Notes: generated by a model from the sequence alone, not told the origin. DNA of 64,000 nucleotides from Isoetes taiwanensis (GCA_021234155.1 JAJEKV010000125.1:315178-379177); one strand, 5' to 3'; shown: positions 49,501-60,209, counted from the first letter of the stretch. A program made the numbers and translations.

Positions 49501-51390
49501 GAATGCGGTGACCGCTCAACATCCCTACATGCGGTGTGTCGTTGCAAGGTTGCCGTTGTGCGGTGCCGTTGATCGCTTGAGTAGGATCACCTGGCTGTTG
49601 CAGTCAACCATTCTTGAATATCTTCGAAGCTCTGAGATCGTGGTCGGTAGGCAGGCATTGTCATTCCTTCGCAGGTTGAATTTCTGAGTGCAACTCCTGT
49701 TGCTTGGGCTTTGCTCCATTCCGAGGTGCCTCTCTTGTGCCTGGAAGTGTGATCATCTTCATTGCACCTATCATAGCTCCTTTTGGTCGCCTTTGCGTGA
49801 TTTGTACCTGCTGGCTAGGTCGTCTCCTCCGTCCTTTGGGTCCTATCCATTCGAGTCTCGTACTCCTGGGCTGACGTAGTAAGGTCGTCCTTCCTTTGGT
49901 TTCTAGGTGTTTCTGGGTCCGGAATTCTTGTTCGAGCAGAATATGCTCCCTCCTTGATCTTGCCCCTAATGCTGATATAGGCCTTCAAGTCGGAGATGTT
50001 CCTTCCCTGATATGCGTCTCCTCCCCCTCATGGTCTCCTACTTTTTGGAACCGATGAAAGTTCTCCTGCTGGTGCAAGGGAGCTGGAAGCTTGTCCTGGT
50101 CAGCCTTAGGTGCTTTGTGGTTGCGTAGCTTGGTTGCTCCTTTTGTTGACATTGCATGACATTCGCTTGAGCTCTTTGGGCTGCAAGGTCGTGGTGGTCT
50201 TCCCTCCGGTTTCTATCGCTCCTGTGTCACCATGACTTCTCTCCCTCGTGAAGATTATGCCTTCGCCCTAGCTCGTGATGCTAATGCGGTATCGATTCTA
50301 ACGTCTTCCTCGCACTTTTTTATTTTTTTGCCTTGCGTTCTTCCATTTGAAACTCATGTGCGTCGAGTTGGTGAAGGCGTCGAGATCCTCTTTTCGATGT
50401 GAGCTCATGGATGTGGTAGCCGAGAGGTTGACATCTAGAAAATTCTTGATGCCGCTTTGGCTACCAAATATCCTTCCCATTTGATGAAGATTGATGCTAG
50501 GCCGATGGTGTCTGTTCTACTCGTTTGTCGGTTTAGGTGTTTGTCGTTGTGCTTCCCTCTCTTGGATTCCGCCTTTTCGGTCTCCTCTCCTTATGCATGC
50601 AGCGTCGGTTGGGACCTTGATGTCTTCAAGGGGTTGCGCCTCTACCTCTTCTGTGGCTCTAGCCCCGTCCTTCGAAAGTAACGCTCATATATTCTAGAGT
50701 CTAAGGGTCTACTTGAAGGGCTCTCCTACAACATTTTGGGCTATATAAGCAAGCAAGATGGCTCGGCGGCATTCTATGGAGACATATCTATAATCTCAAA
50801 GTCTATGGATATTAGGACGTGTGGTATGGCATGACATGAGGGTTGTTTTGCAAAACCTCCATGATGTTTGAGGCATACTCTAAGGTCCTAACAAAGTTGG
50901 TTTGGGGGAGTCCAATCTCTACACATGAGGTGACTTGGGCAGCTCTAGACTCTAGCTCCTTTCTAGGTATCCCAAGCAATAGGGAGTGTCAATGTGGCGG
51001 CTATATAAGTCAAACTCTATTAGGAGGACACTGAATTAGGTCAAGGTTTATGCTTTTGGCATGACCAGAGGTGATGTACCAACAGTTGGACTTGGGTTGG
51101 TATGTTGAGGTCTAGATGACTATAACAAAGGGGTGTTCTTGGGCACTTCTATCTAGGAGTAAGGCATCAGCTTTGAGCCGAGAGCAATACTTGCGAGGTA
51201 CTAATGGGGTATGCTTCTATTTACAAACAAACCACAGTTTGGAAAAACAATTCAAGGGTTTGAGGAATTTTGGTCATTTTGAGCTGGGGTTTGACATTTC
51301 TAGCCTGTCTAATGGTCCTATTGCAACAATTTTCAAACCAATTTTCAGGCGATTTGGAGCTCTGTAGCTCAAGTTATGGAAGTTCAAAGT
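46501..51390. other. Internal region of the LARD-like element, only broken frames
   Basis: About 4.9 kb, GC-richer from about 47.2 to 50.7 kb, which would be the coding zone of an autonomous relative. The minus strand holds short basic hydrophilic frames with many stops (50480-50298, 48966-48778 and 48728-48543). The plus strand has one frame of 150 codons at 47320-47772 with no recognised content. I cannot assign any domain. A 22 bp palindrome lies at 46519-46540. Confidence 0.45.
46519..46540. repeat. 22 bp palindrome with paired TGACG/CGTCA
   Basis: ATGACGTTGT-AC-ACAACGTCAT, a perfect 10 bp inverted repeat with a 2 bp centre. TGACG is the core recognised by plant TGA-type bZIP factors, so a regulatory role is conceivable, but the site may be incidental. 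Confidence 0.6.
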
Positions 51391-51396
51391 TTCGAG

Positions 51397-51825
51397 GTCT
51401 CACAGGTAGCGCCCTGCTCAAAAACTAAAGTTTAGTTCTTTGACCAGTAGAAATGTGAGATCTTGCACATTTTTAAGTAATTCAAGTAATTTAAACATGC
51501 TATTCTAACTAATTCCTACCTTGGAACTAGCCTTACCACATTATTTTTCTCAAATTCATCATGTTTGAGTGATCTTGGCTCGATGTCTCACAGCTTGTGC
51601 CTCGCTCAAAAACTAAAGTTTAGTTCTTTGACCCGGTAGCGGTGTGAGATCTTGCACATTTTAAGTAATTTAAGTAATTTAAACATGCTATTCTAACTAA
51701 TTCCTACCTTGGAACTAGCCTTACCACATTATTTTCTCAAATTCATCATGTTTTAAGGTGTTCTTGCTCAATGTCTCCGACTTGCCTCGCTCAAAAACTA
51801 AAGTTTAGTTCTTTGACCAGGCGCG
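51397..51825. repeat. Tandem repeat, about 187 bp, 2.3 copies
   Basis: ctcaaaaactaaagtttagt recurs at about 51417, 51605 and 51790. Between the recurrences are shared words such as tgagatcttgcacattt, aaacatgctattctaactaa and ctaccttggaactagcctta. On the minus strand it lies shortly downstream of the primer-binding site, in the leader of the LTR element. Confidence 0.9.
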
Positions 51826-52028
51826 AAGCTGAGGAGACCACCTTACCGGCAAGTTTTTGGCTCATTCTTTTTAGTCTTATTAAGTTCCAATTTACTTAAC
51901 TGTTACTAGCTTAGCATAAACTACCAAAATGAGAAAAAAATTTCCCACTTTTCGAGGCTTGAGGATCCTATCAAGTTAGTACTACATGGAGCATGGTCAG
52001 TGCTTTGCTCTTGGTCTCCAAGAACATC

Positions 52029-52041
52029 GCTCACGATACCA
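52029..52041 (-). promoter_or_regulatory. Primer-binding site (initiator-Met tRNA type, one variant)
   Basis: The minus strand reads TGGTATCGTGAGC three bases after the LTR end. The usual plant form is TGGTATCAGAGC. The same AG-to-GTG style of variation is frequent between satellite copies here, so the variant may be a consensus error. Confidence 0.65.
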
Positions 52042-52044
52042 TCG

Positions 52045-53553
52045 CGTGACGTCCCCTACCGTATACGATTGCACTCATCGTATACAAACAGGAGTTCATC
52101 CCTATACCAGCTCCCGCCGATACAAGGCCCTCCACACATCACTACAATCCGATTGGGAAGAATGAAGGTGTCATTTACCCCTGTCTCCCTCGGGGGCCTA
52201 CCTAGGCTGCGGAAGCGTAAACATATGTAAGTACATATACATCAAAGCACATCATGACCATCTCGAAGGATGGCTCACCACATATCTGCATAGACAAAGA
52301 TCAGCACATCACATAGGGAATCCTACCCAAGGCTCAGACTCAAAGGGATGGTGGGCGGCTTGGGTCTCAGTTTCATTGCAGACGTAATTCATGGCAATGG
52401 ATTTGGCTGGCATAAGAACATGGCATTGGGTTGTCCACTCCATCCGCCCCTCCCGTGCACACTTTGCGGAGTAGGTTGAAAAGTGTTGGGACTGTCAGAG
52501 CCCAGGGTGCATACCCAAAGGGGCTATTCTGGGTTACATCTCCCAGTCCCGATGGGGCGGTAGGGATCACTCCCTCCGAGGAGATCTACATGTTGACTCA
52601 AGGTGACTAGAGGGCCACCGCCCTTATTAGACTTGAACTCTTTGGAAGGTCATATCCACCACCCCACTAGTGTCGAGCCCATGCCTTACCCCACCGCGGT
52701 GGCAAGCCATTAGACCTAGTCACAATGATCCCGGTGGGCCTTACACACCGGAGGGATCGTTCAAGAGTCGAGAACACGAACCTCATTCTAAGCCCGGCCT
52801 GGCCCCTTCACCCACAAACCGTGTGTGGCTCTTGTGCAGGCCGAAATCTAGTAATGCACTAAGAGGGACTATCTAGGAGCATCATCTACTAAGCTTCAAG
52901 TCTCTACCCCTTCCCATCACGGTGAGTTCCGAGAATTCATCCGTCCATCACATCATCATAGAACTAAAGAATAAGAACTAATCTATATCATACATAGAGT
53001 TAGGTTCTTTAGTTAGAGTCAATCTCGGGATCCGCTTGGCTACTAGGGGTGATTTAATAGGCTAAACCCTACTGGTTGAAGGCTGGAATAAGGTTTAGGC
53101 TATTCAATCGACTAAATACCTGATCCCTGGTTCACTCCTCTCGATCCAAAGGTGTCCATGTCTACGTTACGCGCTCGAAATGCGGTTGAGAGGACGATCC
53201 GACAAGCCTGGGGCACCGGACAGATCGTGGGAGTTGGGAATTGACTCCTTAGGCTGGCGAAATCGAGCTCGGAAGGTCAGGGCTTAAAAGGAAAGTTAGG
53301 GTTTGGTGCCTTATGTAGGCTATCAGTTAGGTTTAGGGTTTCCATGACCCTTGGTCTACCTTTAATGGGTTAAAGGTCTAAAAGTGCGCACATTGCTAAG
53401 TGTGCGCACCATTGCAAGTTGCCCCCTAGGGCGCCCTGGCTTGGGTACACGTCGGCATACACGTCGATTGGGACGGCTGCTGCGGTAATGCAGCGTGGCG
53501 GCAAAGACACGATATCGATCACGGGACCATATATCTTGTCTTTGGAACGCCCC
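52045..53553 (-). repeat. LTR, right copy (5' LTR)
   Basis: Co-linear with 42992-44508. Its outer end reads ggaacgccccg, where the left copy has ggaacgtcaca, so the terminal CA is lost or miscalled. It should carry the promoter of the minus-oriented element. Confidence 0.85.
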
Positions 53554-53824
53554 GATTCCTATGGTCGGCTATCCCCTCTCTCTCTCCCTAGTTTTCCACA
53601 CCTTGTATACTGCTGCTGTGATGAATGACAAGCCATGAAATGCCCCTATATAGACTTATGCACACTTTAGGGGCATTTTGTGAATTTTTAGAAAGTAATT
53701 TTGCAAAAAGTTAGGGGTATTTTGTAGTTTTTCCCAATTTAAGATGCGAGGAAAAGCATTTGGGATGTCTCCACCACCTATGTGATGGCCGGACACCTCT
53801 ATTAAAATAACAAGCATCCATGTT
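53554..53824. other. Spacer, nothing recognised
   Basis: AT-rich DNA with two related words, aggggcattttgtgaattttt and aggggtattttgtagttttt, about 50 bp apart. No gene. Confidence 0.5.
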
Positions 53825-53840
53825 AGAGAAGTTAAAATGT

Positions 53841-53980
53841 GCCCATCGCGGTGGTGGTTTAGTAGTAAGTCCTTGGGTTGGGGTGATCCCCACCAGGGTT
53901 CAGAACCCACTAGCTACCATCGGGTGGGAGACGTGGGTGGGTGGTGCAAGTCCCACCAACCTTGCCTTCAAACAAAAAAA
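53841..53980 (+). mobile_element. tRNA-derived SINE, Au-like, with target duplication
   Basis: About 140 bp with an A-box-like TAGTAGTAAGTCCTTGGG (about 53860), a B-box-like GGTTCAGAACC (53897-53907), a ccttgggttggggtga core and an A-rich tail (aacaaaaaaa, 53971-53980). The flanks agaagttaaaatgt (53827-53840) and agagctaaaatgt (about 53983-53995) are near-matching target duplications. The arrangement resembles the plant Au SINE family. It is transcribed by RNA polymerase III and mobilised by a LINE, so the LINE remnants nearby are of a compatible type but not shown to be partners. Confidence 0.75.
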
Positions 53981-53995
53981 AGAGAGCTAAAATGT

Positions 53996-54439
53996 AGTCT
54001 ATCATGTAGTACGCCTATCGGTTAATCTCCTTGTCTCCAAGCCATGCCCATGTGTTAATTGCATTCATTTGTTCTTCTTCATTGATAATGGTTGAAGTAA
54101 AATATATGCCAAGTTTTTTTTGGGTTGCCCGAAGGGCAACGCCCTTTGGAGAAGTGGATTGATTGAGTATTATTGAGATATGCTAATTGAACAGATGAGA
54201 TTAGGAATTTCTCTGCATCCAATGGTCGAGGTCAAAGATTCCTCTGTGCTATGTGAGTTAATAAGTGATTTAGTTTGTCCTGATACGATGTTGGGGTGCC
54301 ATCCGACCGTCCAGTGCAGGCTCTGGCTCTTGTAATACACCAGAGTAAGAATACCATCATCTTATCCCTTAATCTTCTCCAATCATAGATAACCAATGAC
54401 AAAGTATTTAATTCTATGTTTGATGGTGCACTACGATTG
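53996..54439. other. Spacer before the LINE remnant, nothing recognised
   Basis: No credible frame. It may include 5' sequence of the plus-strand LINE remnant, but no motif supports that. Confidence 0.4.
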
Positions 54440-55150
54440 GCATGACAAATAGAATAGATATTTCTAATGCCATTTGCTTCAAACCCATGCTGGATGGTTC
54501 TCAGGAGGTGTGTAATCAGCATACTGATGACACTTTCCTTTTTCTTATGGCCAACGATGAAAACCTACATAATGCTAAGCTGCTCCTAGATACTTTCTCC
54601 TTGGCCTCTGGGGTTCTTGTAGGTTGGAAAAAGTGCACTGCTCTATGGACACTAGATAGTGATGTTTCTTCTTGTATTCTTGATTACCCCTGGACGGTGC
54701 TTCCTCATGGTCAACCCACAAAACTTTTGGGCATTCCTGTGGGGGTGCATGTTTCTGCCTCATCTGCTTGAGATGAGATCATTAAAGGTCTTGAGAAACA
54801 TCTGTTCTAGTGGAAGGTGGCTAAGTTATCTCTGCCTGGTAGGATCAAGTTGCAAGATCTGTCCTTAGCATTACCCATGTCTATATAGCATCTGTCATAC
54901 TGGCTCCTCAATGTAAGATGAATGAGATCGTGTGTATTGTCAGGAATTTCATCTGGGGTGGTACATCAGAAGGTGCAGTTGTTAAGGTATCCTGGGCTAA
55001 GTGCATCAAGCCTAAGGCAGCTGGTGGCCTTGGAATGTTGGACTTCCGTCTGCAAAGTCAGGTCATGATCTCAAAGTTCATTTGGAGGCTCCTCCTTGGT
55101 AAAGATGACTCTTCTGGCTTAAGGTTGGTGCAGCAATCACTTATGCAGTG
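54440..55150 (+). pseudogene. L1-type LINE ORF2 remnant, plus strand
   Basis: Frame pieces in order are QHTDDTFLFLMAN (motif C region, with His where YADD has Tyr-Ala), LLDTFSLASGVLVGWKK, TKLLGIPVGV, GLEKHLF-stop-WKVAKLSLPGRIK, then RNFIWGGTSEG and WAKCIKPKAAGGLGMLDFRL. This is the C-terminal half of a plant L1-type reverse transcriptase and the linker toward its zinc-binding end. Several stops and frameshifts and the altered YADD make it dead. It ends abruptly where the T-run of the opposite LINE begins at 55151, so the minus-strand LINE probably landed in it; the missing 3' part was not found beyond 57.8 kb. Confidence 0.75.
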
Positions 55151-57800
55151 TTTTTTTTTTTTTTTTTTTTTTTTAGAAGGACTTAAGCCTTTATTATCCA
55201 GAGAGAGTTACAAAGTATAATGGGGACTAAAAACTCAGTGGAAAGAATGTCCACCAGAGAAAAACCACCCCACTCAAATACAACATCTAAACAATATGAA
55301 GAGCAAGCAAAATCTCATAAGTAAGTGCGAATCTGAAGATAGTGCTCCCAAATACGGCTCTTCACCTCATTAGCAATCGATGAGCACCTGAATGCTTTGA
55401 CAATTCGTTGTTGGGCATCAAGAAGGATCTGTGCATCTGAACAAGCAAGACCTTTGAATATGACAAGATTCCTTCTTTTCCAAATGGACCAAATGATCCA
55501 TGCAGAAGCCAAATGAAATGCCCTTTTCGTCAAATTATTCCAACTACTTGGATAGACTGCTAATAACACCTGCTGGATATTCAAATTGCAACGAAAGAGG
55601 CCTTGAAGCCACAACCAAGCATGTCTGACATGTCTACACAGGAAGAAGCAATGCTCAATTGTCTCGTCCCTCTGTTCACATAAGGGACAAAGTGCAGAAA
55701 CCTTTGGACGAAATCTGTGCATATTAACGCATAGACAACGATGAATGACTTGCCACCATAAAACATATACTTTGGGATGGAGTAGTTTATCCCATACCCA
55801 TTTCCATATTGCTTTCTGCCGATCTTTAGGAATGACCAAAGGCCACTTGGATGAAGGAGGCAAGACGTCCACAGCAAGCAAGACCTTGTACATAGAATTC
55901 ATCAACTTATCTGCTTTGACACGGTCATGAATTACCCAAGTTGGGGGTCATCCACTTGTGCTACTGATGGAAGAATTGAAGACACCTTCTGCCAAATAGC
56001 CCGATCCCACCTTAAAAGGAGAAACTTAGCTTTAAACTCTTCCCATGGCAGCAACTGCCTTTGATTATTATACCAATCAGATATCATATACACACCTGCT
56101 GATTTCCATCGACGCTGCGCCAATGGGTGGACTGCGTCAATGGGTGGACTGAGCATTTTTGGCAATTGCATTGCTCACCCCGAGCCTAGCCTCAGCTATC
56201 AAGGGAGTAACCTTGCATAATGCACGATAAATCCTGGCCACACTATATTCTGTATGTCCTTCGAATAGCCATTGCTCACACGGACCCACAATACCTGATA
56301 GGTTGGTGACATTTACCAGAATTTCCCTTAGTACTTTGCGATCTCCTTCGCCAGGGCCCTGGATTTTATGCTTGAATGTGGTCCAACAAACCCATCTACC
56401 ATTCACCCATAGATGTTGCAAGCTTGTTATTCCACAATCCTTCCATTTGATGAAGATACGTGGATGGGAGAGTGCCAATGGGAGACCCTCTCTCTCCCGT
56501 ATCTTGAGATTCCAGAATAGGCTAAATCCACCTGCCTCCTTCGGAGGATTCATAGGGATGAACAGATGTTGCACATCCATCCAAGCTTGGAGGATCATTC
56601 TCATCACAGGAGACGTTCTAGGGGCCACCTTGAAGCTATAATACAAAGCTCCCAGCTCATCTCTGGAAAGAGCTGGCTTTCCCAAGAGCTTACCTTGCTT
56701 CAACCAAAATGATACAAATTTTAGAGCAGGAGATAACTCAGACGACTCACCTTGCAGTGTCCTCCAGACAAATTTAGCTGCCAGAGCCTGAGCTTGAATA
56801 TGAGCGTCTTTGATCCTAGTCCACCATTCCTTTTATCACAACAGAGCTCTCCCCATGCCACTTTTACCATGCCCTCCCAGATGTATTTTCTTATGATAAC
56901 TTGCATTTGATTATAGACCCCATTCTGGGCAACCATGACAGATGAATAGTAGATATGAGAGGCACCTAGCACCCATTGGCCACTATCACATGCCCAGATG
57001 TTGCCAAGGTCTTTGTAGACCACAAACCTACTTTCTTTCTGAGTTCGTCTAGTATAGGGGCCCAGAGGCCCTTGAGACTGTCAGAAAGCACAAGGAGAAG
57101 ACCAAGAAATTTGATTGATTCCCCGGCCACCACAATTGGAAAGCCCTATTTACATTAAGACTGATTCCAGATATGACCTCAAAGGATAGCAGGATCTCCA
57201 GAAATGAGTAAAAACTATTAGCATCATATCTGAGAGACATAAAGGTATCATCAGCGTACTGCATAATTGTTAGCTTTTATGTACCTTCAGGGGAAGTAAG
57301 CCCCTCAAAATTTCCTTCTGACATCTTTAGTTGAACCATTCTTATTAGAAGATTAGCCATGATGAGGAACAAGTAAGGAACCAGAGGGCAACATTGTCTT
57401 ATCCCCTTCTTGAGAGTAAAAAGACCAGATGGCTACCCATTAACTAGCACCAAAGCAGATGCTAAGTTTTTCATCCCCAAGGCTAGCGGGATAAATTGCG
57501 ACTCAAATCCCATATAGCTCATGACAGACTGCAACCCTTCTCACCTGAGGGAGTCGTAGACCTTTCTAAAATCCATTTTGACCATTATGCATTTTTGTTT
57601 TGAGGTCTGGCACCAATGTAGCCCTTCCCGTGCTGCAAGATAGTTATCTAGTATATACCTGCCTGGCAGAAAAGCAGATTGCTCATTTCCAATGACCCTA
57701 TTGAGAATTGGTTTCAACCGGTTGGCAATAGTGATATAGAGCATGCTAGGGGGAGTGGTCCAGAAAATTAAGGCAATAGGGCACATGGAAACCAATGGTT
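55151..57800 (-). mobile_element. 5'-truncated L1-type LINE, minus strand, frame-broken
   Basis: The poly-A tail appears as 24 T at 55151-55174. Reading leftwards from about 57.8 kb: PIALIFWTTPPSMLYITIAN, IANRLKPIL, NEQSAFLPGRYILDN and MVKMDFRKVYDS (RT motifs 1 to A, 57780-57545), QYADDTFMSLRYDAN (motif C, 57264-57220), the linker IRKYIWEGMVKVAWGELCC (about 56930-56840), then zinc-binding zf-RVT text, VLWWQVIHRCLCVNMHRF, CPLCEQRDETIEHCFFLC and RNLVIFKGLACSDAQILLDA, at 55770-55390. It encodes the reverse transcriptase for target-primed copying. The endonuclease domain is absent (5' truncation), and frames change at about 55.92, 56.71, 57.03 and 57.3-57.5 kb, so the copy is inactive. No target duplication was identified. 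Confidence 0.8.
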
Positions 57801-58576
57801 GCAAGGCAAAAGAATAAGAGCGAAATATTCTACATGCAACTATATTTTCCATAGTTACCAAAGGGGATGATATTTTATGAGAAAAGGCACATGCAACTAT
57901 ATTTGTACAAAAAAGGACGATTTGGAGACAATAGCATGAACATGCAAAAAAGGTGGACTGGCGGTTACCAAAATAGCATCGTGAACAAGCCTTTAACAGA
58001 AAAGGGAGGGTCGAACAGCAAAAAAGAAATAGAAGGCGGACTTGTGACAGGGCCGTCGGCAAAATCGAAGGCGCGAAGTTCCCGCCAAAGATATCCGGCA
58101 TCGACAAAAACCGATCCGAAAGCGTTGCCTTCCATTCCGACTTCAAAGATCGTGTTCCTATCTGCTGTAGCCAGGTTCAATCCTATATGCAAGTACCTGA
58201 CAGAGATTGCAGATCCTGCTAGCGGAGCCTTAACTGCAACCTTATTTGTGGAGTCCGAGATTGGTTCTGATTTTCACCATTGGTAGCAGTGATTGAATCC
58301 ATCTAAACCCAAAGCTGTTGTAGAACGGGTTGATCTTGTGCTGAAGGGAAATAGGCCTTGATCAATTCCTTTCACCTAAAGCCCTTGGAATTGCCTTAAT
58401 CTTTGGATCCGGTTGGGTGGAAACTGGATGCTCCAAAGCTTGGTTGTGGAGACCAAGTTCTTTTGTACTTGAATAGAGCTGTTATGAGACCCTGGGAGTT
58501 ATTTCTTTTGTTTTCTATCTATCCAACTGTCGTTCAAAGTGGATAACATCTCTAAGAATCCTTAATCCATATCAAG
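57801..58576. other. Junction region and possible U5 of an LTR
   Basis: acatgcaactatattt occurs twice, near 57832 and 57889. The part at 58020-58290 is GC-richer and open in more than one frame (for example plus 57867-58286), but I recognise no protein in it. The last 300 bases lead directly into a primer-binding site at 58577 and so are probably the end of a 5' LTR. I could not find a matching 3' LTR copy. Confidence 0.4.
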
Positions 58577-58588
58577 TGGTATCAGAGC
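58577..58588 (+). promoter_or_regulatory. Primer-binding site, initiator-Met tRNA type
   Basis: TGGTATCAGAGC, the standard plant LTR-retrotransposon primer site complementary to the 3' end of initiator Met tRNA. The gag-like frame opens 20 bases further on, which fits. Confidence 0.85.
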
Positions 58589-58608
58589 GAGCCAATCCTC
58601 ATACCTGA

Positions 58609-59804
58609 TCAATAGCCCAACGCTTCAATGTTACTGAAGCACAATACCAGCAAGCTTTGTCTAATGCTAGCTACATTGCATCCCAGTTAGCGTTGCCTAT
58701 GCCGAGTAATCAGCAAGAATATGACAGGCAAGTGGAATTGTTGTCTATTCTATATCGTTTCCTTCCAGACATTTATCTGCAATCTTTGCCACCCCCTCTG
58801 CCTAATGGTCCTCCACCAGTAACTCCTCCACCGCCACCTAAGTTGAGAAAATGGTTAGAGAAAGCAGACATGCCGTCTTTCAAAGGGGGAAAGACAAAGC
58901 CAGTTAAGGTCGTCAGTTTTATCAGCCAGTGGGAAAAGTTCTTTGAACGTGTGCAGGCAACAGATGTGGAGAGACTGCAAGCTATGGACACCTACTTAAA
59001 AGATCAAGCCCAAGCATGGTGGCAAGGCAGACGAGAATGTGATCCCAGGATCAATAATTGGGAAAGTTTCAAAACAACATTTGAAACACATTATTTACTC
59101 TCTATCACAGTGGGCTGTGCAGGGAATGGGATTGTTTGAAACAGGGGAAAACTGAGAGTATTCAGTCCTACACTTCCAAATACACTCATTTAGCGGCACT
59201 AATAAGGAATCTGGATGGGAAAGAGCTTCTGAGAAAATATGTCAGCGGATGTAGGGACGATATCTATGCGGAGATGGAAATATTTCATCCTAAGGATTTA
59301 GATGAAGCTATAAAACTAGCATCTGCAGTGGAACGGAAAATAGATCCAAAATCTAGGAAATTTGATTTCTGGGATGAAGATACTTCAGATCAAGAGGACA
59401 AAAAGAGTAGCAAAGAGAAGAACGGAAGTAAGGAATCTTCCAAAAACTTTAAGAAGAGGAAGAATAACGGCAATGGTAATGGTTCTGAAAAGAAGCGAGA
59501 AGAAGGAAGTCAAGGTAGACCGCGGAAGAAAACTAGGGAACCAAAGGTAGGTTGTTATAGATGCGGAGGAAAACATTACTTAAGGGATTGCCCGTTTGGA
59601 GAAGGGGGGATCACAAAGGTTGAGACACCTAAACCTCAAAGGGGTGTACAAATGCATGCTATTGAAGGTCCCAAACTGGAAGATATACCAGAGACCTCTA
59701 AAACTGCTGATGAGCGGAAGAAAGGTGTAAGTTTCCAAGATGAGGAACGGGCAAAGGCTAATGCCAAAGAACGGAGGTGGCTCCAAATGGGAACTTTGGG
59801 GTAA
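58609..59804 (+). pseudogene. gag of an LTR retrotransposon, frameshifted, with zinc knuckle
   Basis: Structural capsid/nucleocapsid protein of a Ty3/gypsy-like element. Part 1 (58609-59139) has a Pro-rich linker (LPPPLPNGPPPVTPPPPPK) and retrotransposon-gag text: FISQWEKFFERVQATDVERL, AQAWWQGRRE and WESFKTTFETHY. Part 2 (59136-59804) continues with ESIQSYTSKYTHLAALIRNL and LRKYVSGCRDDIYAEME, a Lys/Glu/Asn-rich charged linker, then the zinc knuckle CYRCGGKHYLRDC (CX2CX4HX4C) near 59555-59595. The two parts join only by frame changes at about 59100-59140. No in-frame ATG precedes the Pro-rich part. No protease, RT or integrase follows, and the element seems to end at the polypurine tract at 60200. 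This resembles gag-only non-autonomous elements (TR-GAG). Confidence 0.8.
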
Positions 59805-60199
59805 AATAGTAAAATTTACATCTTGATTTGTATGTTGATTTTTGTGTGGAATGAAAATTAAACTATTATGCAAGCATAATACATTAGATGTAAATTTTGA
59901 AGAATGGTAATTGTAGTTGTAGCAATAGGCCTGACAAAATTTACATCAGTATCGCGGAGATACAATAACTGGTATCGTGGAGATACTGCTACGAAAAAAA
60001 TAATATTGTACCGCGGAGGTACAAGGATATATCGTACTACAGAAGTACGCGGATATCCATGACTGTTTCTTGAGTTTGCAGGACTAGAGAACCCTTCGAT
60101 GCGATTTGGGAGTAATCACCTTGAGAAGGATCTCAAGTGCATTCGAAAGATCGCGGACGATCTTCTTTAAGAAGGGATGGAATTGATATGGATCATGCT
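59805..60199. other. Non-coding region between gag and polypurine tract
   Basis: Contains an inverted repeat, aaaatttacatc (about 59812) and gatgtaaatttt (about 59888), with a further direct copy of the first arm near 59937, and the set of four hairpins. No pol coding sequence. Confidence 0.6.
59949..60048 (+). repeat. Four 15-nt hairpins with covarying stems
   Basis: GTATC-GCGGA-GATAC at 59949, GTATC-GTGGA-GATAC at 59972, GTACC-GCGGA-GGTAC at 60008 and GTACT-ACAGA-AGTAC at 60034. Stem length (5) and loop length (5) are fixed. Where the fifth stem base changes, the partner changes to keep pairing. They lie after gag and before the polypurine tract, where a transcript-level signal would be plausible. 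The function is unknown. Confidence 0.85.
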
Positions 60200-60209
60200 A
60201 GGGGGGAAG
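60200..60209 (+). promoter_or_regulatory. Polypurine tract and putative start of a 3' LTR
   Basis: AGGGGGGAAG followed by TGTTTTGCTAATT from 60210, the usual layout of a polypurine tract next to an LTR beginning with TG. No second copy of that LTR start was found upstream of the primer site, so LTR identity is not proven. Confidence 0.6.

Larger units (their letters stand above)
42992..53553 (-). mobile_element. Minus-oriented LTR retrotransposon without recognisable gag-pol (LARD-like)
   Basis: Two similar LTRs of about 1.5 kb (42992-44508 and 52045-53553) enclose 7.5 kb. Read on the minus strand, the 5' LTR is followed by a primer-binding-site-like TGGTATCGTGAGC (52041-52029). Just before the 3' LTR there is a polypurine tract, AAGGTGGGGAGAA (44521-44509), followed by the LTR start TGTGACGTTCC. 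These ends are typical of plant Ty3/gypsy-type elements. Inside I find only short, interrupted, often Lys/Arg-rich frames (for example minus 50480-50298) and no protease, RT, RNase H or integrase motif. It is therefore either a large non-autonomous derivative or a copy decayed beyond reading. No target duplication was found. Confidence 0.75.

Noticed and set aside
53859-53908. Functional tRNA gene
   Set aside because: A and B boxes are present but there is no cloverleaf or anticodon arm; the A-tail and target duplication show it is a SINE.
57867-58286. 139-codon plus-strand frame between LINE and gag
   Set aside because: Open in more than one frame, overlaps a LINE end and a probable LTR, and shows no domain I recognise; not called as a gene.
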